Assembly (NCBI GenBank): GCA_017476165.1
Contig: JAFVDR010000122.1
Span: 1 to 37,505, forward strand
Length of the DNA: 37,505 nucleotides
From: Treponema sp.
GTDB taxonomy: Bacteria > Spirochaetota > Spirochaetia > Treponematales > Treponemataceae
Direction of reading: 5' to 3'
Position 1 is the first letter of the stretch. Each line of letters opens with the position of its first letter. The position numbers and the translations under genes were made by a program. The notes under the pieces were generated by a model. That model was not told the origin of the DNA, did not search any database, and saw only the letters and a list, made by a program, of their open reading frames with translations. Below are positions 15,640 through 24,561 of the stretch, piece after piece.

Positions 15640-18600
15640 CCTTCTGTAGCGTTTCAAACAAAACCGAAATATCAACAGGCTTTGCGACATAGGCGTTCAT
15701 GCCTGCCTGCAAAGCCTTTTTTTTGTCTTCATCAAAGGCATTCGCTGTCATTGCAATAATCGGCACAGAAGCAAGATCTTTGTCTTCAAGGGCACGTATG
15801 GTCTTGGAGGCTTCGTATCCATCCATGACAGGCATCTGAATGTCCATAAGGACAACCGTATAGTAGCCGGCACCTTTTTCCAGAATCTTTTTCACTGCAA
15901 CAGAACCGTCTTCGGCTTCGTCCACAGAAAAACCAGCTTCACTCAGTATGGCACAGGCAATTTCCCTGTTAAAGGCATTGTCTTCGGCAAGCAGAACCCG
16001 TTTGCCATGGGCATCAAACCACCGTGCAGAGACATGAGCTTCGGCGAGGTATGTATTGCTTTGCTGCTCTGAATGTGACACAGGTTTTAAAGGCAGCATT
16101 ACAACAAATTCCGTGCCAACATTCTTCTTGCTTGTCACGGATATGGTTCCACCCATCATGTCAATGAGCCGCTTTGTAATTGTCATGCCGAGTCCCGTTC
16201 CAGGAATTCCACTCACGGTTGAAGAACGTTCCCTCTCAAACGGATTGAAAATACGGGTAATGAAATCGTCACTCATGCCTATGCCCGTATCTTTTACACG
16301 GAACTCATATGATACCTTTCCTTGATTATGAATCTCGGCAACTGCCAAGACAATACTGCCACCTACATTCGTAAATTTTACGGAGTTGCCCAGCAGATTA
16401 AGCAGAATTTGATCAAGACGCAGACGATCGCATAGCACCCATTCATTATGAACGGATTGCGTGTCAACCGTAAACGTAAGGTTCTTGGCATTTACATTTG
16501 ACTGCATGATGTTCTTTAAGTCTTCAACAATGTCCAATATGTCGTATTCCTGTTCTGCCAAATGGATTTTTCCACTTTCGATGTAGCTCATATCCAGAAC
16601 ATCATTAATGAGCATCAGCAAGTGATTGCTTGCCGTTGCTATTTTTTCAAGGTACGATTTCGCAAGCTCCGCATCATCAATATGATTCAAAGCAAGATTT
16701 GTAAAGCCTACAATGGCATTCATTGGAGTACGGATATCGTGCGACATATTTGAAAGGAATTGACTTTTTGCCTGATTTGCAATTTCTGCACGTGCAAGGG
16801 CATCTTCGACAATCTTGCGCTGTGCACTTTCCGCTTCAACGGCGGCAGTACTGTCAACCTTGACGAACAGGGCATAGGGCTTGTGGTCTATGATTGCCTT
16901 TGACACAGTCATTGTATACACACTTTGTGTGCCACTCTCGCTTTTTTCCGTACCTCGAAAGTTTATATGATACGAAATACCGTAAGGCATATTAATAAGC
17001 CGTTCCTTTGTAAACGAATCGCGCACACGGTCTACATCGTCAGGAAACACTGTCAGCATCTGGTCGTCAAGGAACTTTTCAAACTCCCCACGCACATCTG
17101 AATTGATGCGATCATTTTCAAAATAATGATAAACAGCTGTAAATTCCTGCAAATCAACCTGAAGAACACCTTTGTACATGTCAGAGGCCGTAGTAATGAG
17201 AATCTTTTCATAGTTTGCAAGCATCAATTCTTTCTTTTTCTGAAGCGTTATGTCTTTGGTGTTTCCATAGGCAATGACATCACCCGTGTTTTCATCTGTT
17301 GTCAGAAAAAGACTTCGGCGGATGTAAAGTTCATTGCCCCGTGGATCTATTGCAGGATATTCGATTGAAACTTCGCTTTTGCCGACTGCTGCACAATTTA
17401 AGAGATATTGTCGGCTGCTGCTAGCCAGAAAGTCCAATCGAGCTGTGCTCTTTACAAATTTATCAGCCCAGTTTTCTACATACGTTTCAAAGGTGCAGGG
17501 AAACTGTATATCAAGCAATTCCTCTAGAGGAACATTTTTACCGTCTTTCACATGAGCTTTTCCATAATCCATAATGTTTTGCGTCAAGTTCACTTCAAAA
17601 ATGGTTATGGCATCTGCAAGAACAGCATTCTTGTATTTTTCAGATTTTATTAGAGATTCCTGAACGATTGTATAATATCGTTCCTTTTCTTCGTTCTGGT
17701 CCTTTATGAGTTTTTTCTTTTCCGCAAGCATTCTTTTTTGACTGTTGTTGACCATGAGCGACAGATAGATGATATAGAAGATAAAAAGGAATACAATGAT
17801 GGTAATTGTGGCAATCTGCATGATGACAGATTTATAGAACATCCTGTTATACAGATGAGCAGGAAGAATCTGAACAACAAACCAATCTGTTTTTGGTACA
17901 GCACAAATACTTCCGAAAGCAATACCTTCCGCTTCATAATACTGAAATACGGTATTATTCATCATATCTATATGATTAAGAAAAGTTTCCTTGCCCTCCA
18001 ATGACACACCATAGTTTTCCAGTATATCCTTCATATACTGCATTTCACCCATGTCAAAGGAGCCTCCGATAAGCCGTCCAGAGCGTGTACACAGAATTGC
18101 CATTCCACTTTCATCGGGATATAAATTGTCCATCATCGGTTGCAGGAACATCTGTTCAGACATGATACCAGTTAAAACACCGAGGATATTCCCACCATCG
18201 AACAATGGCGTATAAAAGTATACAAGACTCTTTGAAGCATAAGACTCTCTAAAGTCTATCCATACACCAGATTTTCCAGCAAAACCTTCTTTATAATATT
18301 CAAAATCATTGAATGCAGAAAAAGAAGCCGGCATGTATTCTATTGAAGAAAAAGGAGTTTGGAGTTCGAAAGACTGAAGAATTTCTGCAGGGTCTTCAAA
18401 GTTTTTGTCTTTTATTGTTTGGGAAACGAAATTTGAAGCAAGCTGAAGGGCTTGAAGCGATGATTTAACACAGAGTCCTATTTCATTTGCAATTCTGTAG
18501 TTATTCTGCTGCGAGGCCATGGTCGCATATTTATTGACAGTCTTTCGTGAACCATTCGTATAGGCTGTAATAACAACAACGAAAATAATACTGATGACGC

Positions 18601-18640
18601 TCGCAACAAGGATTTTGATTAAAGGATTTTCTTCTTTCAT
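15629..18640 (-). CDS. Large hybrid sensor histidine kinase with Cache-type sensor
   Basis: This 1003-residue membrane kinase has a helix at about 8-27, an extracytoplasmic domain (about 30-265) with Cache-like features ([20 protein letters not shown]), and a second helix at about 268-296. A long cytoplasmic linker contains one or two PAS-like modules; the first ends [17 protein letters not shown], a PAC-type ending. The phosphoacceptor His is near residue 633 ([20 protein letters not shown]). The ATPase domain has [18 protein letters not shown] and GTGLGMTI. The C-terminal receiver (about 878-1000) has [12 protein letters not shown], Asp near 931 in [20 protein letters not shown] and AKPVD. 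There is no HPt or output domain. It stands alone on this strand, divergent from the methyltransferase operon. No cognate regulator is adjacent and its ligand is unknown. Confidence 0.94.
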   Translation of the reverse strand: MKEENPLIKILVASVISIIFVVVITAYTNGSRKTVNKYATMASQQNNYRIANEIGLCVKSSLQALQLASNFVSQTIKDKNFEDPAEILQSFELQTPFSSIEYMPASFSAFNDFEYYKEGFAGKSGVWIDFRESYASKSLVYFYTPLFDGGNILGVLTGIMSEQMFLQPMMDNLYPDESGMAILCTRSGRLIGGSFDMGEMQYMKDILENYGVSLEGKETFLNHIDMMNNTVFQYYEAEGIAFGSICAVPKTDWFVVQILPAHLYNRMFYKSVIMQIATITIIVFLFIFYIIYLSLMVNNSQKRMLAEKKKLIKDQNEEKERYYTIVQESLIKSEKYKNAVLADAITIFEVNLTQNIMDYGKAHVKDGKNVPLEELLDIQFPCTFETYVENWADKFVKSTARLDFLASSSRQYLLNCAAVGKSEVSIEYPAIDPRGNELYIRRSLFLTTDENTGDVIAYGNTKDITLQKKKELMLANYEKILITTASDMYKGVLQVDLQEFTAVYHYFENDRINSDVRGEFEKFLDDQMLTVFPDDVDRVRDSFTKERLINMPYGISYHINFRGTEKSESGTQSVYTMTVSKAIIDHKPYALFVKVDSTAAVEAESAQRKIVEDALARAEIANQAKSQFLSNMSHDIRTPMNAIVGFTNLALNHIDDAELAKSYLEKIATASNHLLMLINDVLDMSYIESGKIHLAEQEYDILDIVEDLKNIMQSNVNAKNLTFTVDTQSVHNEWVLCDRLRLDQILLNLLGNSVKFTNVGGSIVLAVAEIHNQGKVSYEFRVKDTGIGMSDDFITRIFNPFERERSSTVSGIPGTGLGMTITKRLIDMMGGTISVTSKKNVGTEFVVMLPLKPVSHSEQQSNTYLAEAHVSARWFDAHGKRVLLAEDNAFNREIACAILSEAGFSVDEAEDGSVAVKKILEKGAGYYTVVLMDIQMPVMDGYEASKTIRALEDKDLASVPIIAMTANAFDEDKKKALQAGMNAYVAKPVDISVLFETLQKVIL

Positions 18641-18677
18641 CTAATATTGTTTCCTGTTCCTTCTATTGTACCATAAT

Positions 18678-18706
18678 TTGTCAAAAAGTATAGAGTAGAA
18701 TATTAT
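18678..18706 (+). promoter_or_regulatory. Promoter of the methyltransferase-esterase operon
   Basis: TTGTCA (18678-18683), a 17-bp spacer and TATTAT (18701-18706) form a near-consensus sigma-70-type promoter. Transcription would start near 18713, about 24 nt before the ATG. No Shine-Dalgarno is visible. The -35 overlaps TTGACA-like bases on the other strand, in the promoter region of the divergent kinase. Confidence 0.65.
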
Positions 18707-18736
18707 TTTCAAGTATGGTACTATGCTATCTACAGT

Positions 18737-19855
18737 ATGGATAACATTTTAGCAGATATAGAATGGTACAAGAACGACAACATCAAGGCCATTGAAGCAA
18801 AGGTCGAAGCCCAAAAGATTGCATTTTCTCCGCTGACGTTTCAGGCAGTGCAGGCACTGCGTTCTCTTTCAATCTTACAAATCATAGAGGATGCCGGAGA
18901 CAACGGCATTTCTGCATTCGACATTTCTCAAAAGACTGGCGTTTCTGAATACGGAGTAAAAGTCTTGTGCGAAATGGCACTTGGCATGAAGGTATTGTGC
19001 CTTTCAAAAGACAGCACCAGTGTACAAAATGAAAAATATATGCTAGGAAAAACAGGCTGGATGATTCTTGAAGACAACTTGACGAAGACCAATTTTGATT
19101 TTGTCAACGACATCTGCTACAAAGGGGCATTTTACCTGGCTGAATCCATTAAGACAGGCAAGCCGGAAGGCCTGAAAGTGTTCGGAGACAAGTGGACAAC
19201 TATATACGAGGCATTATCGTCACTGCCAGAAAAGGAAAAGACCAGCTGGTTTGCCTTTGATCATTTTTACAGTGACATTGCTTTTCCAGAGGCACTACCC
19301 ATTGTATTTGCAGGCAAACCACGCCACATTGTAGACATTGGGGGAAACACGGCAAAATGGTCTATTGCATGCTGTTCATACGATGCCGACGTAACCATGA
19401 CCATTGTTGATTTGCCAGGGCAGACTGCCGTTGCAGAACAGAATGCCAGAAAAGCAGGCTTTGCGCAGCGCATACACACGTACAACGGAAACATACTCGA
19501 TGCACAGACAGTGCTTCCACAGCAGCCCGATGCAGTGTGGATGAGTCAATTTCTGGACTGCTTTTCGCTCAAGCAGATAACAAAGATCCTTCGTAAAGTC
19601 CATGAATGTGCCAGCAGAAGCACGCTCGTCTATGTGCTTGAACCATTGTGGGACAAACAGAAATTCCTTGGAGAATCGTATGCACTGCAGGCTACGTCTC
19701 TCTACTTTACCTGCATGGCGAACGGCAACAGCAAAATGTACCGCTACGAAGAACTCGTAAATGCAATTGAAACCGCAGGATTTGAATTAAAGACAGCCCA
19801 TCACAACCTTGGTTCGAATTCATATTCACTGCTGGTATTCAAGCCCTGCATGTAA
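18737..19855 (+). CDS. SAM-dependent methyltransferase, ApeB-like
   Basis: This 372-residue class I methyltransferase has the layout of O-methyltransferases. A winged-helix-like dimerisation part (about 20-115: LRSLSILQIIEDAG, FDISQKTGVSEYGVKVLCEM) precedes a SAM-binding Rossmann domain with motif I HIVDIGGNTAKWSIA and motif II VTMTIVDLPGQ. It is the first gene of a compact operon followed by a chain-length-factor-like protein and an acyltransferase. That order resembles the methyltransferase/CLF/acyltransferase group of aryl polyene clusters, where the methyltransferase modifies the aryl head. The assignment is by context and overall resemblance; the substrate is not known. There is no Shine-Dalgarno at the ATG. 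Confidence 0.8.
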   Translation: MDNILADIEWYKNDNIKAIEAKVEAQKIAFSPLTFQAVQALRSLSILQIIEDAGDNGISAFDISQKTGVSEYGVKVLCEMALGMKVLCLSKDSTSVQNEKYMLGKTGWMILEDNLTKTNFDFVNDICYKGAFYLAESIKTGKPEGLKVFGDKWTTIYEALSSLPEKEKTSWFAFDHFYSDIAFPEALPIVFAGKPRHIVDIGGNTAKWSIACCSYDADVTMTIVDLPGQTAVAEQNARKAGFAQRIHTYNGNILDAQTVLPQQPDAVWMSQFLDCFSLKQITKILRKVHECASRSTLVYVLEPLWDKQKFLGESYALQATSLYFTCMANGNSKMYRYEELVNAIETAGFELKTAHHNLGSNSYSLLVFKPCM

Positions 19856-19873
19856 ACGCTCTGGAGCACTCAG

Positions 19874-20551
19874 GTGAAGGAACTTTTCATTTCAAATCCG
19901 TTCTGTTGGGCACCAGGCATATCAACTGCAGAAGAATGGGCAGAATGGAAAAACGGAACGCGACACATTCAATGCACTGAAGAATCTCCTTCCATAGACT
20001 TTACGGCACCCGTATTTCGAAGACGATTAAGCCAGCTCACTAAAATGACCATTCAAGTAGTCCATGATGCAGTGCAAGTCTACGATTGCACAAACATAAA
20101 GCAGGTATTCGTTTCCCAAAGGGGAGAAATCAAACGGGAATACACCATAAACGAAAAGCTGATCACCGAGCAGGAAGTTTCACCGTCTGCATTTTCTCTT
20201 TCCGTATTCAATGCACCCATTGCACTGGCCTCCATTGCCTGTCACTTGAAAAGCGGCTACTCAGTCATGTTTCCTTCTGGAAACAATTTCTCCGATGCAC
20301 TTGATGCGGCCTGTGCTCCGCTTCTGTGCAAAGACGAAACGGACATTCTGTTCATATATGCAGACGAACTCGTGCCAGAATGCTACGGTGCATTGCGCCC
20401 GACAGAAAACGAACCTCTGGCTTTTGCAGCAGTCATATCATCTCAAAAACGAAATGATTCTTTCAAAGTTCTTTCGCTGCACGAATTGCATCAGGCGCAA
20501 CAAATAGCAAAACATATTTCTCCATCAGATTTTTTAAGGGGCATTCTATGA
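19874..20551 (+). CDS. Beta-ketoacyl synthase-like chain-length factor, ApeC-like
   Basis: This 225-residue protein resembles the short ketoacyl-synthase N-terminal-type proteins of aryl polyene clusters. Family-like features are FCWAPGISTAEEWAEW near the N-terminus, FRRRLSQLTKMTIQV, VSQRGEIKREYTIN, and ITEQEVSPSAFSLSVFNAPI, where family members have EQ-x-SPT-x-FxxSVHN. The catalytic cysteine nucleophile of a true ketosynthase is not visible, so it should be a partner that sets chain length and would need a ketosynthase, none of which is in the window. It starts at GTG 19874, with GGAG at 19863-19866 seven nt upstream. It begins 18 nt after the methyltransferase and overlaps the acyltransferase by 4 bp (ATGA). 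Confidence 0.75.
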   Translation: MKELFISNPFCWAPGISTAEEWAEWKNGTRHIQCTEESPSIDFTAPVFRRRLSQLTKMTIQVVHDAVQVYDCTNIKQVFVSQRGEIKREYTINEKLITEQEVSPSAFSLSVFNAPIALASIACHLKSGYSVMFPSGNNFSDALDAACAPLLCKDETDILFIYADELVPECYGALRPTENEPLAFAAVISSQKRNDSFKVLSLHELHQAQQIAKHISPSDFLRGIL

Positions 20552-21381
20552 AAAAGAATACAAACCCACGGTACAGTACAGAAGGACTTCCTCCTGTAAA
20601 AAACAGACTGTTCTACATCTACGCGTGCATTATAAAGCTCGTAATGTGCGTTATATTCGGCACAGGAGCTATTCTTATAGGCACCATTGCCCTTCCTCTG
20701 TTCAAGCTCATCTTTCATCCAAACAAGAACTTTAAAAAACATTCCCGTGCATTCGTAAGCCAAACGTTTCGCTTTTTCATCTTTCTTATGAAGCATACGA
20801 AATGTCTCGATGTAACAGTAGCCAACAGAGAGGAATTCAAGACACTTTCTTCAAAAATAATCGTGGCAAATCATCCGTCCATCCTCGATGTTGTTTTCCT
20901 TATTTCGCTTATGCCCAATGCGGACTGCATTGTACGGGGAGGGCTGTCGAGAAGCGTATTTTCAATCATCATCAAACAGCTGTATCTTGTAAACACTATG
21001 GGCATAGAAGAAATGTATGCTTTGGCACGAGAAACGCTTTCCGAGGGGAACAACCTGATTATTTTTCCAGAAGGAACACGTACTCCACGTCATGGCGTGA
21101 ACAAATTCAAACGAGGGGCAGCCCATATCGCCTATGAAACAAACACAGACATTCAGCCAGTCTACATTGGAGGAACAGATAAATACGGTTTGGGAAAGCA
21201 TGATGCATTCTTTTCCTTTAACAGAACGGACATTTACCGATACAACATAAAGCTTTTACCTCAAATCAGCATACGTGAATACAAGGAATATGAACCGCAG
21301 ATTGCAACCAGACACCTTACAAAAAAGATTCATTCAGAACTTGCAGCAGAAGCGTACCTGTATGACAATAAAATCATTTAG
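20548..21381 (+). CDS. Lysophospholipid/1-acyl-glycerol-3-phosphate-type acyltransferase
   Basis: This 277-residue membrane-bound acyltransferase of the PlsC family transfers an acyl group to a hydroxyl of a lipid or glycan. The catalytic HX4D motif is NHPSILDVV and the substrate-binding motif is FPEGTRTPRHGVNKFKRGAA. A long hydrophobic helix lies at about 31-55 (CVIFGTGAILIGTIALPLFK). ATG 20548 overlaps the upstream TGA (ATGA), implying translational coupling. Its place after the methyltransferase and chain-length factor suggests it could attach a polyene or fatty chain to a lipid, as proposed for aryl polyene acyltransferases. A general phospholipid role is the alternative. Confidence 0.88.
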   Translation: MKKNTNPRYSTEGLPPVKNRLFYIYACIIKLVMCVIFGTGAILIGTIALPLFKLIFHPNKNFKKHSRAFVSQTFRFFIFLMKHTKCLDVTVANREEFKTLSSKIIVANHPSILDVVFLISLMPNADCIVRGGLSRSVFSIIIKQLYLVNTMGIEEMYALARETLSEGNNLIIFPEGTRTPRHGVNKFKRGAAHIAYETNTDIQPVYIGGTDKYGLGKHDAFFSFNRTDIYRYNIKLLPQISIREYKEYEPQIATRHLTKKIHSELAAEAYLYDNKII

Positions 21382-22294
21382 AAAACGAAATCCATTTTTT
21401 ACAATGGTAATGATGATACTACTGTGTCAGGCACTACAATGTCCTCCGCTCTTTGGACAAGCTTCACCTCTCGCTACAGTTCGCAACAAGGGCTTCTCCA
21501 AAACCATCAACATTTGGGCAAAAACAAAGCAAATGCCTGGAACTCGGGTCATCATGGAAGCTACAGTACCAGACAATCCATGCGGAACAGCAATCATCAT
21601 TTGCCCTGGCGGAAGCTACCATCATCTTGGCATTTACAATGAGGGACACACCACGGCAAAATGGTTCAATACCCATGGAGCTGCAACATTTGTTCTTCGG
21701 TATCGGGTCGCACAGGACAACTATCACTATCCTGCCATGATGCAGGACATTCAAAGAGCAATCGAACATGTCAGGCTACATGCTGATGAATATGGCATTA
21801 ATCCAGCAAAAGTAGGTCTCATCGGTTTTTCTGCAGGTGGTCACTTGGTAACATGGGCGGGCGCTTTCGGCGAACGTGAAAATGAGCTGAAAAAAATAGG
21901 CATTCACACAACGGTCAGCCTTCGTCCTGATTTTGTCATTCCTGTGTATCCTGTCGTGACAATGCAAGAAGACATTGGACACAAATGGTCTCGAAAGAGC
22001 TTGCTTGGAAAAAATCCCTCGCAGGAACAGAAAGACCTGTTTTCCATGGAACTTCAGATTCCAAAATCAATGCCACCAGTGTACCTTGTAGCATGTCATG
22101 ATGATCCTGTTGTCATGTTTGAAAACAGCGAACGCCTCTATGCTTCTCTTTTGGCACAACACATTCCCTGTACGTTTGCCCAGTATGAATGGGGAGGTCA
22201 TGGTTTTGGGATGCTGAACAATGCATTCATGAAGGAATTCCATTGGAATGAATCACTGTATCAATGGCTCAAGGAACTGTCATTTCTTCCATGA
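21362..22294 (+). CDS. Secreted alpha/beta-hydrolase, carbohydrate (acetyl-xylan) esterase-like
   Basis: This is a predicted exported serine esterase of 310 residues. It has a basic start and hydrophobic signal sequence (FFTMVMMILLCQALQCPPLFG), then the oxyanion segment IICPGGSYHHLG, the nucleophile elbow GFSAGGH, the acid region ACHDDPV and the catalytic His in GGHGFG. These motifs and length fit the BD-FAE/acetyl-xylan esterase-like group that removes acyl groups from plant polysaccharides. I start at ATG 21362, overlapping the acyltransferase by 20 bp; the frame is open to 21275, but that would add a basic tail before the signal. A later ATG at 21404 is possible. It is co-transcribed with the aryl-polyene-like genes, which is odd for a polysaccharide esterase. 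It is convergent with the Rsm22 gene, 19 bp away, with no clear terminator. Confidence 0.82.
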   Translation: MTIKSFRKRNPFFTMVMMILLCQALQCPPLFGQASPLATVRNKGFSKTINIWAKTKQMPGTRVIMEATVPDNPCGTAIIICPGGSYHHLGIYNEGHTTAKWFNTHGAATFVLRYRVAQDNYHYPAMMQDIQRAIEHVRLHADEYGINPAKVGLIGFSAGGHLVTWAGAFGERENELKKIGIHTTVSLRPDFVIPVYPVVTMQEDIGHKWSRKSLLGKNPSQEQKDLFSMELQIPKSMPPVYLVACHDDPVVMFENSERLYASLLAQHIPCTFAQYEWGGHGFGMLNNAFMKEFHWNESLYQWLKELSFLP

Positions 22295-22313
22295 ACAACG
22301 CACATCTCCACAC

Positions 22314-23483
22314 TCATATCAATTTCTGCACGGAGATGCTCGTATCAGAACCAATGCCAAATGCTTGTGAAGACGGATCTCCCCTCAATTCTGGTTTTTC
22401 AAGTTCAACATAATCATAGCGAGATAGTGAAAAAAATCCAATGTCCTGAGCATGAGCATCACCTTTCTTTGCAGAGCAGGCAATACGCCGCTTCCCATCA
22501 CACAGCAAATAGCGAATTCGGCCAGACTTGTTCAGCATACCATCAGAAACGACCGTGTACCCCGACTTACAAAGAGCCTGCCCACGTCCATTTTTTGGAA
22601 AAACATCATCCTTACAAAATGCCATGTATGTCATTTTTACAGACTGTCGGTCAAGCTTGGCAAGCCTTGCTATTGAGGCAACGGGCTCAACAGGTTGCCA
22701 AGGAATTTCTGCATGACATGTCTGTTGACTGCCCGATTCCGATATGGGACACACATGTGAAGTCAAGCAGGGCGATATGACAGAAAAGCCGTCCTGCACA
22801 AGATTGTCCCGTACACAGATAAGATTTCGGCTCGTCAAAAGCAGTGCAGGTTCTGACACAAGCAGTATGCCTCCACTTCCTAAAAACGATGCAAGCTTTT
22901 TTAGGAATGCCGTTCTGCGTTCAAGGGCGTTTCCTGCATTCTTCCACAATTCGTTTAAAGAATGACTGAGTACGATAATGTCATACACTCCATCCAGCAT
23001 TGGAAAATCATTCGATTCAAAATCATGTACTATGGAATGCACTTCAGTTGATGACCATTCAGATGCAAACAAACGTTCTGCCAGAGCAAGTGCTTTTTTT
23101 GAAGAATCAACAAGTGTTACGTCCTGCACACAAAAAGAATCGCACAGTGCCGCCGAAGCAGGCGCAGGACCAGAGCCAATATCAAGGATGTGCAATGATG
23201 TTTTTTTTACAAACGGATCTATTGCAAGGGCTTCTACCGAAACCTGCATGAACGAAACTGGCCAGTAATACAAAAGGTATGCACCTAAATAGTTGGTACT
23301 ATCCATGTATCCTGCACCTGCCAGCTTTCGCTCACCCGTCAGGCCTCGCTGCAATGCTAAAAGCGATTGAGACACGGCTACCAATTCCTTCTGAGACAGA
23401 TGTGAACCGTCAGTAGTATTGCGCCACAGCGAAACAAGAACCGGAATGTGTTTTTTCAGTTTAGAATTCAGTTGGTTCAACAT
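22314..23483 (-). CDS. Rsm22-family methyltransferase-like protein
   Basis: This protein (389 residues from ATG 23483) has a class I SAM-binding motif ILDIGSGPAPASAALCD, then VTLVDSSKKALAL and DIIVLSHSLNELW. The cysteine-rich stretch SPCLTSHVCPISE...QTCHAEIPWQPV matches the spacing seen in the Rsm22/METTL17 family of small-ribosomal-subunit assembly proteins. In characterised members such cysteines bind an iron-sulfur cluster; here I see the three-cysteine core. A longer start at ATG 23528 would overlap hslO by 68 bp; 23483 overlaps by 23 bp and is preferred. Neither has a clear Shine-Dalgarno. It probably follows hslO on one transcript. The role in ribosome assembly is inferred from family. 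Confidence 0.8.
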   Translation of the reverse strand: MLNQLNSKLKKHIPVLVSLWRNTTDGSHLSQKELVAVSQSLLALQRGLTGERKLAGAGYMDSTNYLGAYLLYYWPVSFMQVSVEALAIDPFVKKTSLHILDIGSGPAPASAALCDSFCVQDVTLVDSSKKALALAERLFASEWSSTEVHSIVHDFESNDFPMLDGVYDIIVLSHSLNELWKNAGNALERRTAFLKKLASFLGSGGILLVSEPALLLTSRNLICVRDNLVQDGFSVISPCLTSHVCPISESGSQQTCHAEIPWQPVEPVASIARLAKLDRQSVKMTYMAFCKDDVFPKNGRGQALCKSGYTVVSDGMLNKSGRIRYLLCDGKRRIACSAKKGDAHAQDIGFFSLSRYDYVELEKPELRGDPSSQAFGIGSDTSISVQKLI

Positions 23484-24438
23484 GGTAGACAGAGCCACAG
23501 TTCTGGCAACGTAATTCAAGCGTTTCATTCTTAGCTTTTAAATCAAACCTGTCCTTTTCGCTCATTGTCTTTAAAAAGCGAATGAAAAAGTCTTTAGAAC
23601 AGGGGCAATCATATACAATATCACGATGCACGGCTACAATAGGATTAAATGAACCAAACGTTTTCTGAAGAAATTCCTCGTGGGAATGTCCTTGACTGAA
23701 CCATGTACCCAAAGAAGGAGCAGCCCGATATGCTGATTCGACTTTTTCAATCAAGGCTTCATTCTGCTCCTGATTAGATGCCGTATTAATTTGAGAACCA
23801 AGCTTTTCCTTGCCGTTATAGTGGCCGCCTGTTTCTGGCATAATCTGAATAAAGATGCCCCCTGCGCCGATGACGCGCCCCTGTTTGTCCATCTGAATCG
23901 AGGTTGTAATGGCAGTCTTTAACTGCTCGCTACGATCAAAAAAGAATACCAAATCATCAGCAATGTTGCCCGTAGTATTCACAGAACTTGTCTGCGGATA
24001 TTTGTCACCTGGGCGAGCAGTCTGAATGGTCATGAATCCATCACCAGACAGGAACGGTGTCAAATCCCAATTTTCCAAAGGCTTTTCTACAGGAACATGA
24101 TCCGTCAATAGATATCCGCGCACCCATCCAGTTGAATCAGCCTCAACGCTAAAACCTTTTGCAAGAGAAGACTCGACATCATAGCGCCAGCTGACATGTT
24201 CCCTACCTTTCATGAGGGCAGGAATAAGCAATGCTCCACACAAAGATGCCTGTCCCAAAATGTATGTTTCCAGAATTCCCGTGCAGTGTTGCGCCCTCAT
24301 CTGGTTTACAAAATGAGTCCCATGAAACAGCGCACCGCGTATTCTGCCTTCTGCCATGGTAAAATGAATCATTTCATCCTTCTGCAGAACCTGTAAATAT
24401 TCGGACAGTTCCTTGTCCTGTATCTGAGCCTTAATCAT
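23461..24438 (-). CDS. hslO: Redox-regulated chaperone Hsp33
   Basis: This cytosolic holdase binds unfolding proteins when oxidised. The product is 325 residues, somewhat longer than the usual 290-300. The C-terminal zinc site that acts as redox switch is intact: CPC in YDCPCSKDFF and CQNC in LRCQNCGSVYHV. The N-terminal part has the family pattern RAQHCTGILETYILGQASLCGALL and GRVIGAGGIFIQIMP. I start at ATG 24438 (MIKAQIQDKELSEY), which matches Hsp33 N-termini; an ATG at 24504 in the same frame would run through the upstream terminator. A TATAGT lies 7 nt before this ATG with no Shine-Dalgarno, suggesting a leaderless message. Its stop overlaps the Rsm22-like gene. Confidence 0.95.
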   Translation of the reverse strand: MIKAQIQDKELSEYLQVLQKDEMIHFTMAEGRIRGALFHGTHFVNQMRAQHCTGILETYILGQASLCGALLIPALMKGREHVSWRYDVESSLAKGFSVEADSTGWVRGYLLTDHVPVEKPLENWDLTPFLSGDGFMTIQTARPGDKYPQTSSVNTTGNIADDLVFFFDRSEQLKTAITTSIQMDKQGRVIGAGGIFIQIMPETGGHYNGKEKLGSQINTASNQEQNEALIEKVESAYRAAPSLGTWFSQGHSHEEFLQKTFGSFNPIVAVHRDIVYDCPCSKDFFIRFLKTMSEKDRFDLKAKNETLELRCQNCGSVYHVEPTEF

Positions 24439-24444
24439 AAGTCC

Positions 24445-24450
24445 ACTATA
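24445..24450 (-). promoter_or_regulatory. -10 element of hslO, predicted leaderless
   Basis: On the minus strand TATAGT ends exactly 7 nt before the ATG at 24438, placing +1 on the A of the start codon. The -35 region is only a T-run, which is also the T-tract of the upstream terminator. Confidence 0.45.
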
Positions 24451-24473
24451 ACAGATAAAAGCATAATAAAAAA

Positions 24474-24502
24474 GCCCTGCTCCCACACAAAGGAAGCAGA
24501 GC
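24474..24502 (-). terminator. Terminator of the chvE-mmsA-mmsB operon
   Basis: On the minus strand GCTCTGCTTCC pairs with GGAGCAGGGC, with one G-U pair and one bulge, and is followed by TTTTTT. It lies 60 nt beyond the mmsB stop and just before the hslO promoter. Confidence 0.8.
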
Positions 24503-24561
24503 ATATAGCATTAAAGAAAGACTCTGTTATTGGAACATCGAAGATGCCGAAAGCTTGAAGT

